Assembly (NCBI GenBank): GCA_030789695.1
Contig: CM061134.1
Span: 59,155,334-59,219,333 of the forward strand
Length of the DNA: 64,000 nucleotides
Direction: 5' to 3'
From: Scilla litardierei
Lineage: Eukaryota > Streptophyta > Magnoliopsida > Asparagales > Asparagaceae
A program made the position numbers and the translations under genes. This document shows positions 45,397-57,059 of the stretch, piece after piece (the first letter of the stretch is position 1; every line of letters begins with the position of its first letter). Under the pieces are notes generated by a model. It did not search any database. It saw only the letters and a program-made list of their open reading frames with translations, and had not been told where the DNA came from.

Positions 45397-47250
45397 ATGA
45401 ATACTAAAGAAGGTGCCTCTGTTACTCGTCCTCCCTTACTCACCGGATCTAATTACACATACTGGAAGTCACGTATGCGAGCCTTTATCAAGTCCCTGGA
45501 TGAAAAAGCTTGGGTGGCTACGGTTGAAGGATGGAGCCCTCCAATTGAAGTTAACAATGAAGGCAAGGAATGTCTCAAACCCGTGAGAGACTGGGATCCA
45601 GAAGAGGAGCGTGCGGCATTAGGAAACTCAAAGGTAGTGAATGCCATCTTCACTGTAGTTGACGAACAGCAGTTCAAGCTTATATCAACATGTGAGCACG
45701 CAAAAGAAGCCTGGGACATTCTTCAAAATGTCCATGAGGGGACCAGTACAGTTAAGGCTTCTAAACTTCAAATGCTCGCGTCTCAGTTTGAAAATCTGAG
45801 AATGAATGAAAACGAGACTGTGGCGGAATTCAATGGAAGATTAAGGGATATAGCCAACCAGGCATTTCAACTGGGTAAGAAATACTCTCAAAAGAAGTTA
45901 GTGGAGAAGACGCTGAGGTCCCTACCCGAAAATTTTTCCGCTAAAATCGTGGGCTCTTCAAGAGTAACCGAACGCTTCAGGAATCTTTTATTAATTAATA
46001 ATAATAATATAGAAGAAGTGAGAATTACTTCCACCATGAGACTAGATGAACTCATGGGCTCTCTGCAAACCTATGAGATGAATCTCAAGCAGAACAGAAG
46101 GGAGAAGGGAGTAGCACTAAAAGCAGAGGCAAGTGAATCTTCCAAATCTGATAATGATTCGAAACTTGAAGATGACATTGCATTACTCACCAAAAACTTC
46201 AGCAGAATGATGAGGAAGATCAGTAATAGATGTCAAAATTTCAAAACTGCTAATAAAGTGCTGCGTTCAGTCCTCCTGCTGGTGAAAAGATTACCAGCCG
46301 CCCTACTCAGAGGTATGATTTGAAACCCAAAGGAAATGGAATTCAATGTAGAGAGTGTGAAGTATTTGGCCATATACATGCTGAATGCGCCAATACTCTT
46401 AAGAAGCAAAAAAGGGAAATCCCTAGCCAACACCTAGAGCGATGAAGAGTCTGAAGGAAGTGCTGAAGATGAAGACATAACCAGCAACTATGTTGCATTC
46501 ACTGCTACCCTGAAGGACAAGTCTGAGTATGATCTTTCTAGACATGTTGAACATAATGTTACAACATTTGCTTCAACATCTAGTACTAAACAAGGAAATG
46601 TGATACATGATGTTGTAACAAATTGTACAACATACGACACCGAGGTCGACTCTGACGGTGAAAGTGAGGGAGATGTTGGTGAAGAGGATATTCGGTCAGC
46701 CTATCAGATTATGTTCAACAAATGGATGGATATCTGTGCAGCGAACAAGAAGTTGAAGGATGAATGTTTCAAGATGAGAAGTGAGAAGGATGAGACCAGG
46801 ACCAAACTGTTGAAGACCGAATTGAGTCTCCGAAATCTTGAGAATAGTCTGAAGAGAACACTGCTCAGAGCTGAGAAGGCGAAAAGCACCCTCAACAGAT
46901 GGAACTCCGGGAAGTCTAAACTTGATGATATTCTGAACATGGGTAATGTGTTTGGTGATCAGACAGGAGTTGGATACCACAGAGGGAGTCATCTACATAC
47001 CTCCAAAACAAGAAGTGTACTCATTACTAAGGAGCATGAAAAACAGAGTCAGCTGAACGAGGACAAGTCAAGAGGAAAGAAAAGAAAAGGTCCAACAAGG
47101 GGTCCAACAAAAGGTTCAACATCCAGGCGGCCGATATGTAACCACTGTAGACAAGTTGGACACTATGACTGGAGTTGTTTCAGACGCATGAAGCATTGGA
47201 ATGAAGGTAGAAGTGTTACCCATCCCAACCAGAGAACAAACATGAAATGG
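45397..47250 (+). pseudogene. Sirevirus-like gag with two zinc knuckles, frameshifted
   Basis: ATG 45397 starts MNTKEGASVTRPPLLTGSNY, then TYWKSRMRAFIKSLDEKAW, a typical Copia gag. The frame runs to about 46250, shifts, and reads a first zinc knuckle CRECEVFGHIHAEC. It shifts again near 46435. The frame at 46600-48147 carries a long coiled coil (ICAANKKLKDECFKMRSEKD onward) and a second knuckle CNHCRQVGHYDWSC, then the MKWVKKSEL phrase seen in Sirevirus polyproteins. The coiled coil before protease is characteristic of this lineage. Confidence 0.85.
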
Positions 47251-47270
47251 GTTAAGAAATCTGAGCTGGT

Positions 47271-48675
47271 AAGCATGGTGGCGTACACTTCATTAGTTAC
47301 ATTCCCAGAAAATCTGTGGTATTTTGACAGTGGGTGCTCTCGACACATGACGGGGAACAAAGGACTTCTATCTGAGTATACTGCCGGCAACAAATGTCAT
47401 GTTACGTTTGGTGATGGTCAGAGAAGCAGGGTTGTTGGAAAAGGAAACCTGAATGTGACAAAGTCCTTGAAGCTAAAAGATGGGATGCATGTAGAGGACT
47501 TGAAGGCCAACCTCATCAGCATAAGTCAGTTGTGTGACCAAGGATTACTTGTCCTCTTTAACAAAGATGAATGCCATGTTTTCAATGAGGATGATATATG
47601 TATTCTTACTGGAAAAAGGTCAAATGACAACTGCTATCTTCTGCAAGATCTCAATAAGTGTTTTAATATCAATGCTGATGTATCTGAACAGTGGCATCAA
47701 AAACTGGGCCATGTCAATTTCAAGACCTTAATGAAGATCTCTCAAGCCGGAGCTGTTCGTGGAATGCCAACCCTAACCCAGAAGAAACAAGGTGTTTGTG
47801 AATCATGCCAACTGGGAAAGCAGAAGAAGGTGAGCCACAAGCAAATTCAGACAATCTCTACCACAAAAAATCTGGAGCTGTTACATATGGACCTGATCGG
47901 ACCCACATCAAAAACTAGCGTGGGAGGTAAGAAGTACATTTTCGTATGTGTTGATGATTTTTCTCGGTTTACTTGGGTTGATTTTCTTAAGGAGAAATCA
48001 GACACATTTGATGCTTTTAAGAGATTATGTAACCGTCTTCAAGTTGAAAAAGGAGACAACATTGGCAAAATCATTAGGATCCGGAGTGATCATGGAAAGG
48101 AGTTTGAGAATCACTCATTTCTGAATTTGGTGAAGCACATGGTATAGGGTATGAGTTCTCAGCTCCGAAGACTCCTCAACAAAATGAAGTGATTGAAAGG
48201 AAGAATCGCACACTTCAAGAAATGGCACGAGTTATGTTGAATGCTCGAGATGTTAATGTTAAGTGGTGGGCTGAAGCTATCAATACAGCTTGTTACACGA
48301 TCAACAGTGTCTATCTTCGGCCAAGGACTGAGAAAACCCCCTACGAGATCTGGAAAGGCAGGAAGCCTGATGTGTCCTACTTCCATATCTTTGGAAGAAA
48401 ATACTATATCTTGCAAGATCGTACACCTAGACGGAAGTTTGATGCCAAGAGCGACAAAGGAATCTTTCTAGGGTATTCTACAAGGAGTCGTGCCTTCAGA
48501 GTGTTGAATCAACGCACAGATGTTATGATAGAATCTATCAATATAGTGGTAGATGATTTTGATCAGGGAGAGACTATTCTAAGTGGAGAAAAGGGAGTTC
48601 AAGAAGACAGCACTGATGAGGAGGTTCGTGTTGAAAATGATGTTGCAATAATCAAGACTAATCAGAAAGATGTTG
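47271..48675 (+). pseudogene. Sirevirus-like protease and integrase, truncated before RT
   Basis: The protease motif is LWYFDSGCSRHMTGNK. Integrase has the HHCC pair (WHQKLGHVNF, GVCESCQLGKQ). Its DDE residues lie in ELLHMDLIGP, IRIRSDHGKEFEN and QQNEVIERKNRTLQEM. The frame breaks near 48145 and resumes to 48675 through GRKPDVSYFHIFG and FLGYSTRSRAFRVLN. It ends in VENDVAIIKTNQKDVEQ. The RT of this lineage is absent; the sequence joins directly to another family's RT. Confidence 0.88.
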
Positions 48676-49077
48676 AACAAAGATCATTATATGGTCTTAA
48701 GCAATCAGCAAAAATGTGGTATAACAGACTAAGTGTTTTCCTTGCACAGCAAGGTTTCACAAACAATGAAGTCTACCTGTGTATCTTTATCAAAAGAACG
48801 GGAACGGGATTTTCATCGTCGCAGTATATGTGGACGACTTAAATATCATAGGATCTCCTGCAGAGATCAATGAGATATCTGAAAGCATAAAGCATACCTT
48901 CGAAATGAAAGACCTAGACAAAACGAGGTACTGTCTTGGCTTACAGATTGAACACCTACTAGGTGGAATCCTGTTACACCAATCAAACTATACAATGAAA
49001 CTTCTAAGCAAGTTTCAAATGGAACAATGTCATCCTTTAAGTACTCCTATGGTCGTGAGATCACTGGATGTCTATAA
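48676..49077 (+). pseudogene. RT palm of the short-LTR Copia family, left part
   Basis: From RSLYGLKQSAKMWYNRLSVF onward the protein matches the RT of the element at 28676 rather than Sirevirus. It includes the catalytic FIVAVYVDDLNIIGSP (after a frameshift near 48810) and LSTPMVVRSLDVY. It is cut at 49077 by the LTR array; the other half begins at 59198. Confidence 0.88.
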
Positions 49078-51217
49078 TGTAAGGGACCCTGCGGGGCTAC
49101 ACATACACTAGAGGAGGGGTGAATAGTGTAATAGCAAGCAAAGTGCTTAATTAAAAGTTCCTAAAATTAAAGCACAATAAGCAGCGGAAATTAAACAGAG
49201 TGCTCAACAACAACAATCGCAAACACAGAGAATTTACCCTGGTTCCCCAAAACTTGGGTACATCCAGCCACACCAATATTCACTATAATCCCACAAAGAG
49301 AAGTGAATACAAATCCCACAAAGGGATACACTCCCACAAAGAGAGAGACCTCACCAAGAGGATTTTGCCCTACACACGGACCCAACCAACCCTACACAAG
49401 GGTCAAGACTTCCACCAAGAGAATCACTAACTCCCACTCAGAGAATTAGGGTTAGCCCTACACTAGGACATTAAACTCCCACAAAGAGAGTTACTCCCAC
49501 AAAGAGAGTTTCCTAATCCCACAAAGAGATAAAGACTAATTCCCACAAAGAGAATTAGTGTTACACAAAGGTGAAACGAAATAACATTTACCTATGCCTT
49601 GATATGATCTTACCAATGCAATGAAGAAGGCATGCAAGTGAAAACTCAAGTGCTTGAGATGAGGCTTTGATTGCCCTTGATGATCTTTCTCTCTTCTAGG
49701 AATGAATCCTAACACTTCTCACTTGAGTGTATGAAAATAAAGAGAAGAAAGATATTCTCCAAGAAAGGAATGAGAATTAGATCCCTTGGAGAATTTCCCT
49801 ATGAGCTAGCTTCATTGCATGAAGAGAAATGTGCTCATGAGAGGGAAATGGGAGAGAATAGGAGTGGCTAATGATTCTTAAAGATATTCAATATCAACCA
49901 AGAGTTCTACATGAACTAAGCCAAGTCCTATATATAAGAAGCCAAGAAGAGCCTATAAACACAGCCAAAACCCAAAGGGAAGAAATCTGCAACGGCTAGA
50001 TTTTGGCAGTTTACGGCATGAACAGTCGAATGATGATCATTAGACAGTCGACTGATCAGCGGCTAGAAAATATCCCAACTGCTATAATCTGAGCCAGGAC
50101 AGTCGACTGTAGAAGACTACACGGGCGACTGAAAAGCAGACAATTGACTGTATATCCTTCATCAGGCGACTGTAGCAGGGATGGACAAGAAACAGAGAGC
50201 TGCACTCTTTCTCCAGATATGAATACAGGCGACTGATGTCAATAATACAGTCGACTGTCTTATAGTCAGGCGAATGTAATACCTTCATCAGTCGACTATT
50301 GTATAAGATGGAGAAAAGATAGAGAGAGATGCATATTTTGTACTTACGCCTTTCAGACGACTGATGGCCATTTCACAGGCGACTGTAAATATACAGGAGA
50401 CTGTAAAAACAGCAACAGGCGACTATCTTGCGATATGAGAAAAAGCCCAGAAAATGCAAGAAGCGCACAGGCGACTGTCGACCAATTCAAAGGCGACTGC
50501 AAGAGTACAGGCGACTGTAAATTGAACATCAGTCGACTGATGCGAAAAGCTCAAGGCGAGTCAATAGAAAATTTGACTTGAGCTGTGCATCACAGTCGAC
50601 TGTAAAAGGCTCGACAGGCGACTGTTAAACCTTCAGCAGGCGACTGCAGGAGAGCCAGAGACTCCAATTGAGTCTTTGGGCTAGATGAACCTAATGGGTT
50701 GGATTCTATGATAATCCTAAGGCTCACTAAGATGGTTAAAAGCATATGCATGAGAGTATGACCATCTATCAAGGCATTACAATAATCATAGACTCAAAAA
50801 GAGAAATGCAAGTAAATGAAATTACAAGGATTACAAATTGCATCTCCTAGAGTCTAAGTCTTCAAGCTCACCATACCTTAATGCTCTTCATCATCTCCAA
50901 GCTTTGGTACACCTTGATGAGCTTCCCTTCATCAAGCTCCAAGCTTTGACAATGCTTCTCTAGATGTCCATCCATCATCATGCTCCAAGCTTTGGCTTCA
51001 TTAGTTGATCTTCATGACTTCATCCAAGCTTAAGCACAACATCACTCTTGGAGGTCTTTAAGATATCCCTTATAATATCCTCCAAGCCTTATGCTTTGTC
51101 TCATCAACATATAATCATTAAGATAAACTGAGACTAAAACATAAGATTGATTAGCACACTAACATAATGTATTGATCATCATCAAAACAACGTTAGTCTT
51201 GAACTCGAGAACTAAGA
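49078..51217 (-). repeat. LTR-A of the tandem array
   Basis: It begins TGTAAGGGACCCTGCGG and the Sirevirus-type AGAGGAGGGGTGAATAGTG, and ends ACTAAGA (the others end ACTAACA). A minisatellite of TCCCACAAAGAGA units lies at about 49280-49560. A minus-strand TATA motif is at about 49928-49937. Roughly twenty copies of CAGTCGACTG or CAGGCGACTG lie at 50025-50650. It lacks an 18-base segment near 50620 that B and C have. Confidence 0.93.
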
Positions 51218-51709
51218 AGCTCCTCCTTTTTGATGATGACAATCCATTATGTCACAATATAATAAACATTGAAATAAACAATGTGTGCTAACAAACTCCC
51301 CCAATCAATATGCAAATGTGCATTAAATATAAACATGCAAAGCACAAATCATATTGATGGTTGTTATGTAAAAACATACCAATTGATAATAATGCATAAA
51401 CAAGCATAAGGTATATTTTTACATAACCTATTTCTCTCCCCCATTGGCATATCAAAAAGATGGGTAAAAGCCAAATAGGAAAACCAAGGGCAAGAGAAAT
51501 AACCATCCCATATGCACAAACAAAATGTGAATGAAATACAATGTGCCATATGAATGGAAAAATAATTCTAGCAAGCAAAAATTCCATACTCCCCCATAAT
51601 CATACAAAACATGCAAACATGGGAGTAATGGACACACTCACAAAAATGTGGGTACAAAATGTAAACATACAAGCATGGTACCCAAGCAATGAATAACAAT
51701 GTAAGTGAG

Positions 51710-53049
51710 CTAGCAAGTTGGAAACCAGACAAAAGTGGAGTTTGGTTTCCGTATATAGTCATATGAAAATATAACATTACGCACATATGAATCTATATAC
51801 GCATTCATATCAAGCCTAGAAACATTCTTAGGAATCCACAAAGAAAGTGATTTGGGATTCTTAAGAAGACGTTTGGTCAAGGCATAAGTAGGAGGTGAGG
51901 GTGCACGCTTATGAGGTGGAACATAAACATTGGCGTGTCCCGTGTGTGAAACATGCAATTTAGCATTAGAAGCATTCACACAAGCAATTCTACCATGCAT
52001 AGGAACATGTGAAGCATGCAAAGATTTATCATCAACTTTAGCATGCAAGTAATAAGAAGATTTCCTATGAGTAGAAACATCATACATAGCATTCAAAGAA
52101 GAAGCATTCACATCAACATGTTTTTGAAAAGGCTTCTTATGCAGTGTGGTGTACATATATGCATGATTCTTCTTTGGCTTAATATTCAAAGTTGATTTTT
52201 GGCCAAAAGAAGACTTGGATGTGACTAACCCATTAGAAGGCTCCCCCACAAAATTTATTTGGGTGCTTCTAGGGGAAGAGTTTGGTTTGTTCACCTTCAA
52301 AGTAGAGGATCCCAAAACCTTGTTCTTACTCAATTTGAAATTTTCAATTTGAGTAGACAATAGCTCACATTTCTTCGAAAGCGAAGAAATGTCGTCATCC
52401 CTAGCGGATAGAAGTGAGCTAAGCTCAAGACAATGAGATTTGAGAGCCAACGTCTCATTTCTCAAAGCGTCAATTTGAGAATCTCTCTCAAGAATAACGG
52501 AGTCACAATCCGAAACGTGAGTACGTTTAAGTGAAGCATTCTCCTCATGTAACTCACGAATTTGAGAAAGAAAAACTTCTTTCTCGGCATGCAAAGATTT
52601 AATCATATTAATATGTGAAGCATGCAAAGAAGTGCAATTATGAGAATCATCATGAAAAGCATTTCCACTACACTTTGAGCAATTAAAGATTTTTTATCAC
52701 TAAGATCATTATGCTCATAAGTAGATTGAGTTTGAGATACCTCATTATCGCTAGACTCGATCTCATCACCTCCGGTGTACTTGGTCTCAAGATAGATCCA
52801 CATTTCATGTGCCGTCTCCATGCATCCAACATCTTCATTTTCATGGTCCCACGTGGAGATGCACAAGGCTCTTTTGGCATGGACGTCCATCACGAAGTTT
52901 GAATCTGAGACATCCGAAGTCACTGCATCCAAGAGATTGTTCTTCTTGAGGTGATTGATCATTTTGGTCCTCCATTGACTATAGTTCTCCGGATCGAACT
53001 TAGGAGGATGTTGTTGAGACTTAGAAGTCATGCTTGCAAAAGCCACCAA
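51710..53049 (-). pseudogene. Gag-like protein of body 1, frameshifted
   Basis: It is the same protein as 55699-57039 but split into frames 52603-53049 and 51710-52627 by small indels near 52630-52690. The N-terminal part reads MTSKSQQHPPKFDPENYSQW. The C-terminal part carries the coiled coil and ends NSTFVWFPTC. Confidence 0.85.
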
Positions 53050-53055
53050 ACCAAG

Positions 53056-53067
53056 GCTCTGATACCA
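53056..53067 (-). promoter_or_regulatory. Primer-binding site of body 1
   Basis: The minus strand reads TGGTATCAGAGC two bases from LTR-B, a perfect initiator tRNA-Met site. The matching site of body 2 (57046-57057) reads TGGCATCAGAGC, one change. Confidence 0.9.
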
Positions 53068-53069
53068 AC

Positions 53070-55206
53070 TGTAAGGGATCCTGCGGGGCTACACATACAC
53101 TAGAGGAGGGGTGAATAGTGTAATAGCAAGCAAAGTGCTTAATTAAAAGTTACTAAAATTAAAGCACAATAAGCAGCGGAAATTAAACAGAGTGCTTAAC
53201 AACAACAATCGCAAACACAGATAATTTACCCTGGTTCTCCAAAGCTTGGGTACATCCAGCCACACCAATATTCACTATAATCCCACAAAGAGAAGTGAAT
53301 ACAAATCCCACAAAGGGATACACTCCCACAAAGAGAGAGACCTCACCAAGAGGATTTTGCCCTACACAAGGACCCAACCAACCCTACACAAGGGTCAAGA
53401 CTCCCACTCAGAGAATTAGGGTTAGCCCTACACTAGGACACTAAACTCCCACAAAGAGAATTACTCCCACAATGAGAGTTTCATAATCCCACAAAGAGAT
53501 AAAGACTAATTCCCACAAAGAGAATTAGTGTTACACAAAGGTGAAACGAAATAACACTTACCTGTGCCTTGATATGATCTTACCAATGCGATGAAGAAGG
53601 CATGCAAGTGAAAACTCAAGTGCTTGAGATGAGGCTTTGATTGCACTTGATGATCTTTCTCTCTTCTAGGAATGAATCCTAACACTTCTCACTTGAGTGT
53701 ATGAAAATAAAGAGAAGAAAGATGTTCTCCAAGAAAAGAATGAGAATTAGATCCCTTGGAGCATTTTCCTATGAGCTAGCTTCAATGCATGAAGAGAAAT
53801 GTGCTCATGAGAGGGAAATGGGAGAGAATAGGAGTGGCTAATGATTCTCAAAGATATTCATTATCAACCAAGAGTTCTACATGAACTAAGCCAACTCCTA
53901 TATATAGGAAGCCAAGAAGAGCCTATAAACACAGCCAAAAACCCAAAGGGAAGAAATCTGCAACGGCTAGATTTTGGCAGTTTACGGCATGAACAGTCGA
54001 ATGATGATCATTAGACAGTCGACTGATCAACGGCTAGAAAATAACCCAACGGCTATAATCGAGCCAGGACAGTCGACTGTAGAAGACTACACAGGCGACT
54101 GAAAAGCAGACAATAGACTGTATATCCTTCATCAGGCGACTGCAGCAGGGATGGACAAGAAACAGAGAGCTGCACTCTTTCTCCAGATAAGCATACAGGC
54201 GACTGATGTCAATAATACAGTCGACTGTCTTATAGTCAGGTGAATGTAATACCTTCATCAGTCGACTACTGTATAAGATGGAGAAAAGACAGAGAGAGAT
54301 GCATATTTAGTACTTACGCCTTTCAGACGACTGATGGCCATTTCACAGGTGACTGTAAATATACAGGAGACTGTAAAAACAGCAACAGGCGACTATCTTG
54401 CGACATGAGAAAAAGCCCAGAAAATGCAAGAAGCGCACAGGCGACTGTCGACTAATTCAAAGGCGACTGCAAGAGTACAGGCGACTGTAAATTGAACATC
54501 AGTCGACTGATGCGAAAAGCTCAAGGCGAGTCAATAGAAAATTTGACTTGAGCTGTGCATCACAGTCGACTGTAGAAGGCTCGACAGGCGACTGGAAATC
54601 ACCGTGTCGACTGTTAAACCTTCAGCAGGCGACTGCGGGAGAGCCAGAGACTCCAATTGAGTCTTTGGGCTAGATGAACCTAATGGGTTGGATTCTATGA
54701 TAATCTTAAGGCTCACTAAGATGGTTAAAAGCATATGCATAAGAGTATGACCATCTATCAAGGCATTACAATAATCATAGACTCAAAAAGAGAAATGCAA
54801 GTAAATGAAATTACATGGATTACAAATTGTATCTCCTAGAGTCTAAGTCTTCAAGCTCACCATACCTTGATGCTCTCCATCATCTCCAAGCTTTGGTACA
54901 CCTTGATGAGCTTCCCTTTATCAAGCTCCAAGCTTTGACAATGCTTCTCTAAATGTCCATACATCATCATGCTCCAAGCTTTGGCTTCATTAGATGATCT
55001 TCATGACTTCATCCAAGCTTAAGCACACCATCACTCTTGGAGGTCTTTAAGATATCCCTTGTAATATCCTCCAAGCCTTATGCTTTGTCTCATCAACATA
55101 TAATCATTAAGATAAACTGAGACTAATACATAAGATTGATTAGCACACTAACATAATGTATTGATCATCATCAAAACAACGTTAGTATTGAACTCAAGAA
55201 CTAACA
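53070..55206 (-). repeat. LTR-B (shared middle LTR)
   Basis: It is the same as LTR-A with scattered differences. It lacks a 21-base segment near 53400 (between CCAC repeats) that A and C have. Several private changes cluster in its first about 190 bases (GATCC, TTACTA, GATAATTT). It serves as 3' LTR of body 2 and 5' LTR of body 1. Confidence 0.93.
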
Positions 55207-55222
55207 AGCTCCCCCTTTTTGA
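55207..55222 (-). promoter_or_regulatory. Polypurine tract beside LTR-B
   Basis: The minus strand reads AAAAAGGGGGAGCT immediately before the LTR start. Further minus-strand GGGGGAG tracts lie at about 55285, 55427 and 55580, so the body has several polypurine tracts, as described for Sireviruses. In body 1 the matching tract is changed to AAAAGGAGGAGC (51218-51230). Confidence 0.8.
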
Positions 55223-55698
55223 TGATGACAATCCATTATGTCAAAATATAATAAACATTGAAATAAACAATGTGTGCTAACAAACTCCCCCAATCAATAC
55301 GCAAATGTGCATTAAATATAAACATGCAAAGCACAAATCATATTGATGGTTGTTATGCAAAAACATACCAATTGATAATAATGCATAAACAAGCATAAGG
55401 TATATTTTTACATAACCTATTTCTCTCCCCCATTGGTATATCAAAAAGATGGGTAAAAGCCAAATAGGAAAACCAAGGGCAAGAGAAATAATCATCCCAT
55501 ATGCACAAACAAAATGTGAATGAAATACAATGTGCCATATGAATGGAAAAATAATTCTAGCAAGCAAAAATTCCATACTCCCCCATAATCATACAAAACA
55601 TGCAAACATGGGAGTAATGGACACACTCACAAAAATGTGGGTGCAAAATGTAAACATACAAGCATGGTACCCAAGCAATGAATAACAATGTAAGTGAG

Positions 55699-57039
55699 CT
55701 AGCAAGTTGGAAACCAGACAAAAGTGGAGTTTGGTTTCCGTATATAGTCATATGAAAATATAACATTACGCACATATGAATCTATATACGCATTCCTATC
55801 AAGCCTAGAAACATTCTTAGGAATCCACAAAGAAAGTGATTTGGGATTCTTAAGAAGACGTTTGGTCAAGGCATGAGTAGGAGGTGAGGGTGCACGCTTA
55901 TGAGGTGGAACATAAACATTGGCGTGTCCCGTGTGTGAAACATGCAATTTAGCATTAGAAGCATTCACACAAGCAATTCTACCATGCATAGGAACATGTG
56001 AAGCATGCAAAGATTTATTATCAACTTTAGCATGCAAGCAATAAGAAGATTTCATATGAGTAGAAACATCATGCATAGCATTCAAAGAAGAAGCATTCAC
56101 ATCAACATGTTTTTGAATATGCTTCTTATGCAGTGTGGTGTACATATATGCATGATTCTTCTTTGGCTTAATATTCAAAGTTGATTTTTGACCAAAAGAA
56201 GACTTGGATGTGACTAACCCCTTAGAAGGCTCCCCCACAAAATTTATTTGGGTGCTTCTAGGGGAAGAGCTTGGTTTGTTCACCTTCAAAGTAGAGGATC
56301 CCAAAACCTTGTTCTTACTCAATTTGAAATTTAAAATTTGAGTAGACAATAGCTCACATTTCTTCGAAAGCGAAGAAATGTTGTCATCCCTAGCGGATAG
56401 ACGTGAGCTAAGCTCAAGACAATGAGATTTGAGAGCCAATGTCTCATTTCTCAAAGCGTCAATTTGAGAATCTCTCTCAAGAATAACGGAGTCACAATCC
56501 GAAACGTGGGTACGTTTAAGTGAAGTATTCTCCTCATGTAACTCACGAATTTGAGAAAGAAAAACTTCTTTCTCGGCATGCAAAGATTTAATCATATTAA
56601 TATGTGAAGCATGCAAAGAAGTGCAATTATGAGAATCATCATGAAAAGCATTTGCACTACACTTATGAGCAATTAAAGAATTTTTATCACTAAGATCATT
56701 ATGCTCATAAGTAGATTGAGTTTGAGATACCTCATTATCGCTAGACTCGATCTCATCACCTCCGGTGTACTTGGTCTCAAGATAGCTCCACATTTCATGT
56801 GCCGTCTCCATGCATCCAACATCTTCATTTTCATGGTCCCATGTGGAGATGCACAAAGCTCTTTTGGCATGGACGTCCATCACGAAGTTTGAATCTGAGA
56901 CATCCGAAGTCACCGCATCCAAGAGATTGTTCTTCTTGAGGAGAATGATTATTTTGGTCCTCCATTGACTATAGTTCTCCTGATCGAACTGGGGAGGATG
57001 TTGTTGAGACTTAGAAGTCATTTTTGCAAAATCCACCAA
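55699..57039 (-). CDS. Gag-like coiled-coil protein of the non-autonomous Sirevirus relative, 446 residues
   Basis: The frame is open from MVDFAKMTSKSQQHPP to NSTFVWFPTC. Residues about 15-110 resemble Copia gag (QENYSQWRTKIIILLKKNNL, ETAHEMWSYLETKYTGGDE). Residues about 140-240 are a predicted coiled coil (HAEKEVFLSQIRELHEENTS, LERDSQIDALRNETLALKSH). The C-terminal part is Lys/His/Ser-rich with YVPPHKRAPSPP. There is no zinc knuckle, protease or pol, and the gag portion is short, as if a central gag segment was deleted and the coiled coil fused on. It may package with an autonomous Sirevirus. It is the best preserved retroelement frame here. Confidence 0.75.
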   Translation of the reverse strand: MVDFAKMTSKSQQHPPQFDQENYSQWRTKIIILLKKNNLLDAVTSDVSDSNFVMDVHAKRALCISTWDHENEDVGCMETAHEMWSYLETKYTGGDEIESSDNEVSQTQSTYEHNDLSDKNSLIAHKCSANAFHDDSHNCTSLHASHINMIKSLHAEKEVFLSQIRELHEENTSLKRTHVSDCDSVILERDSQIDALRNETLALKSHCLELSSRLSARDDNISSLSKKCELLSTQILNFKLSKNKVLGSSTLKVNKPSSSPRSTQINFVGEPSKGLVTSKSSFGQKSTLNIKPKKNHAYMYTTLHKKHIQKHVDVNASSLNAMHDVSTHMKSSYCLHAKVDNKSLHASHVPMHGRIACVNASNAKLHVSHTGHANVYVPPHKRAPSPPTHALTKRLLKNPKSLSLWIPKNVSRLDRNAYIDSYVRNVIFSYDYIRKPNSTFVWFPTC

Positions 57040-57059
57040 ACCAAGGCTCTGATGCCAAC

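Noticed and set aside
49191..49385. 64-codon frame MGPCVGQNPLGEV... repeated three times (also 53183 and 57173).
   Set aside because: It is the complement of the TCCCACAAAGAGA minisatellite in the LTRs and repeats only because the LTRs repeat.
50025..50650. Regularly recurring CAGTCGACTG/CAGGCGACTG motifs looked like a CRISPR-style or satellite array.
   Set aside because: Spacing is irregular, repeats are only 10 bases, the three copies are inside LTRs with identical spacers, and the organism is a plant.
51288..51637. Hydrophobic minus-strand frames repeated in both bodies (MEFLLARIIFPFIW..., MAHCISF...).
   Set aside because: They lie in the 3' untranslated part of the bodies, between the gag ORF and the LTR, overlap the polypurine tracts, and look like AT-rich chance frames; a small envelope-like protein was considered but there is no support.
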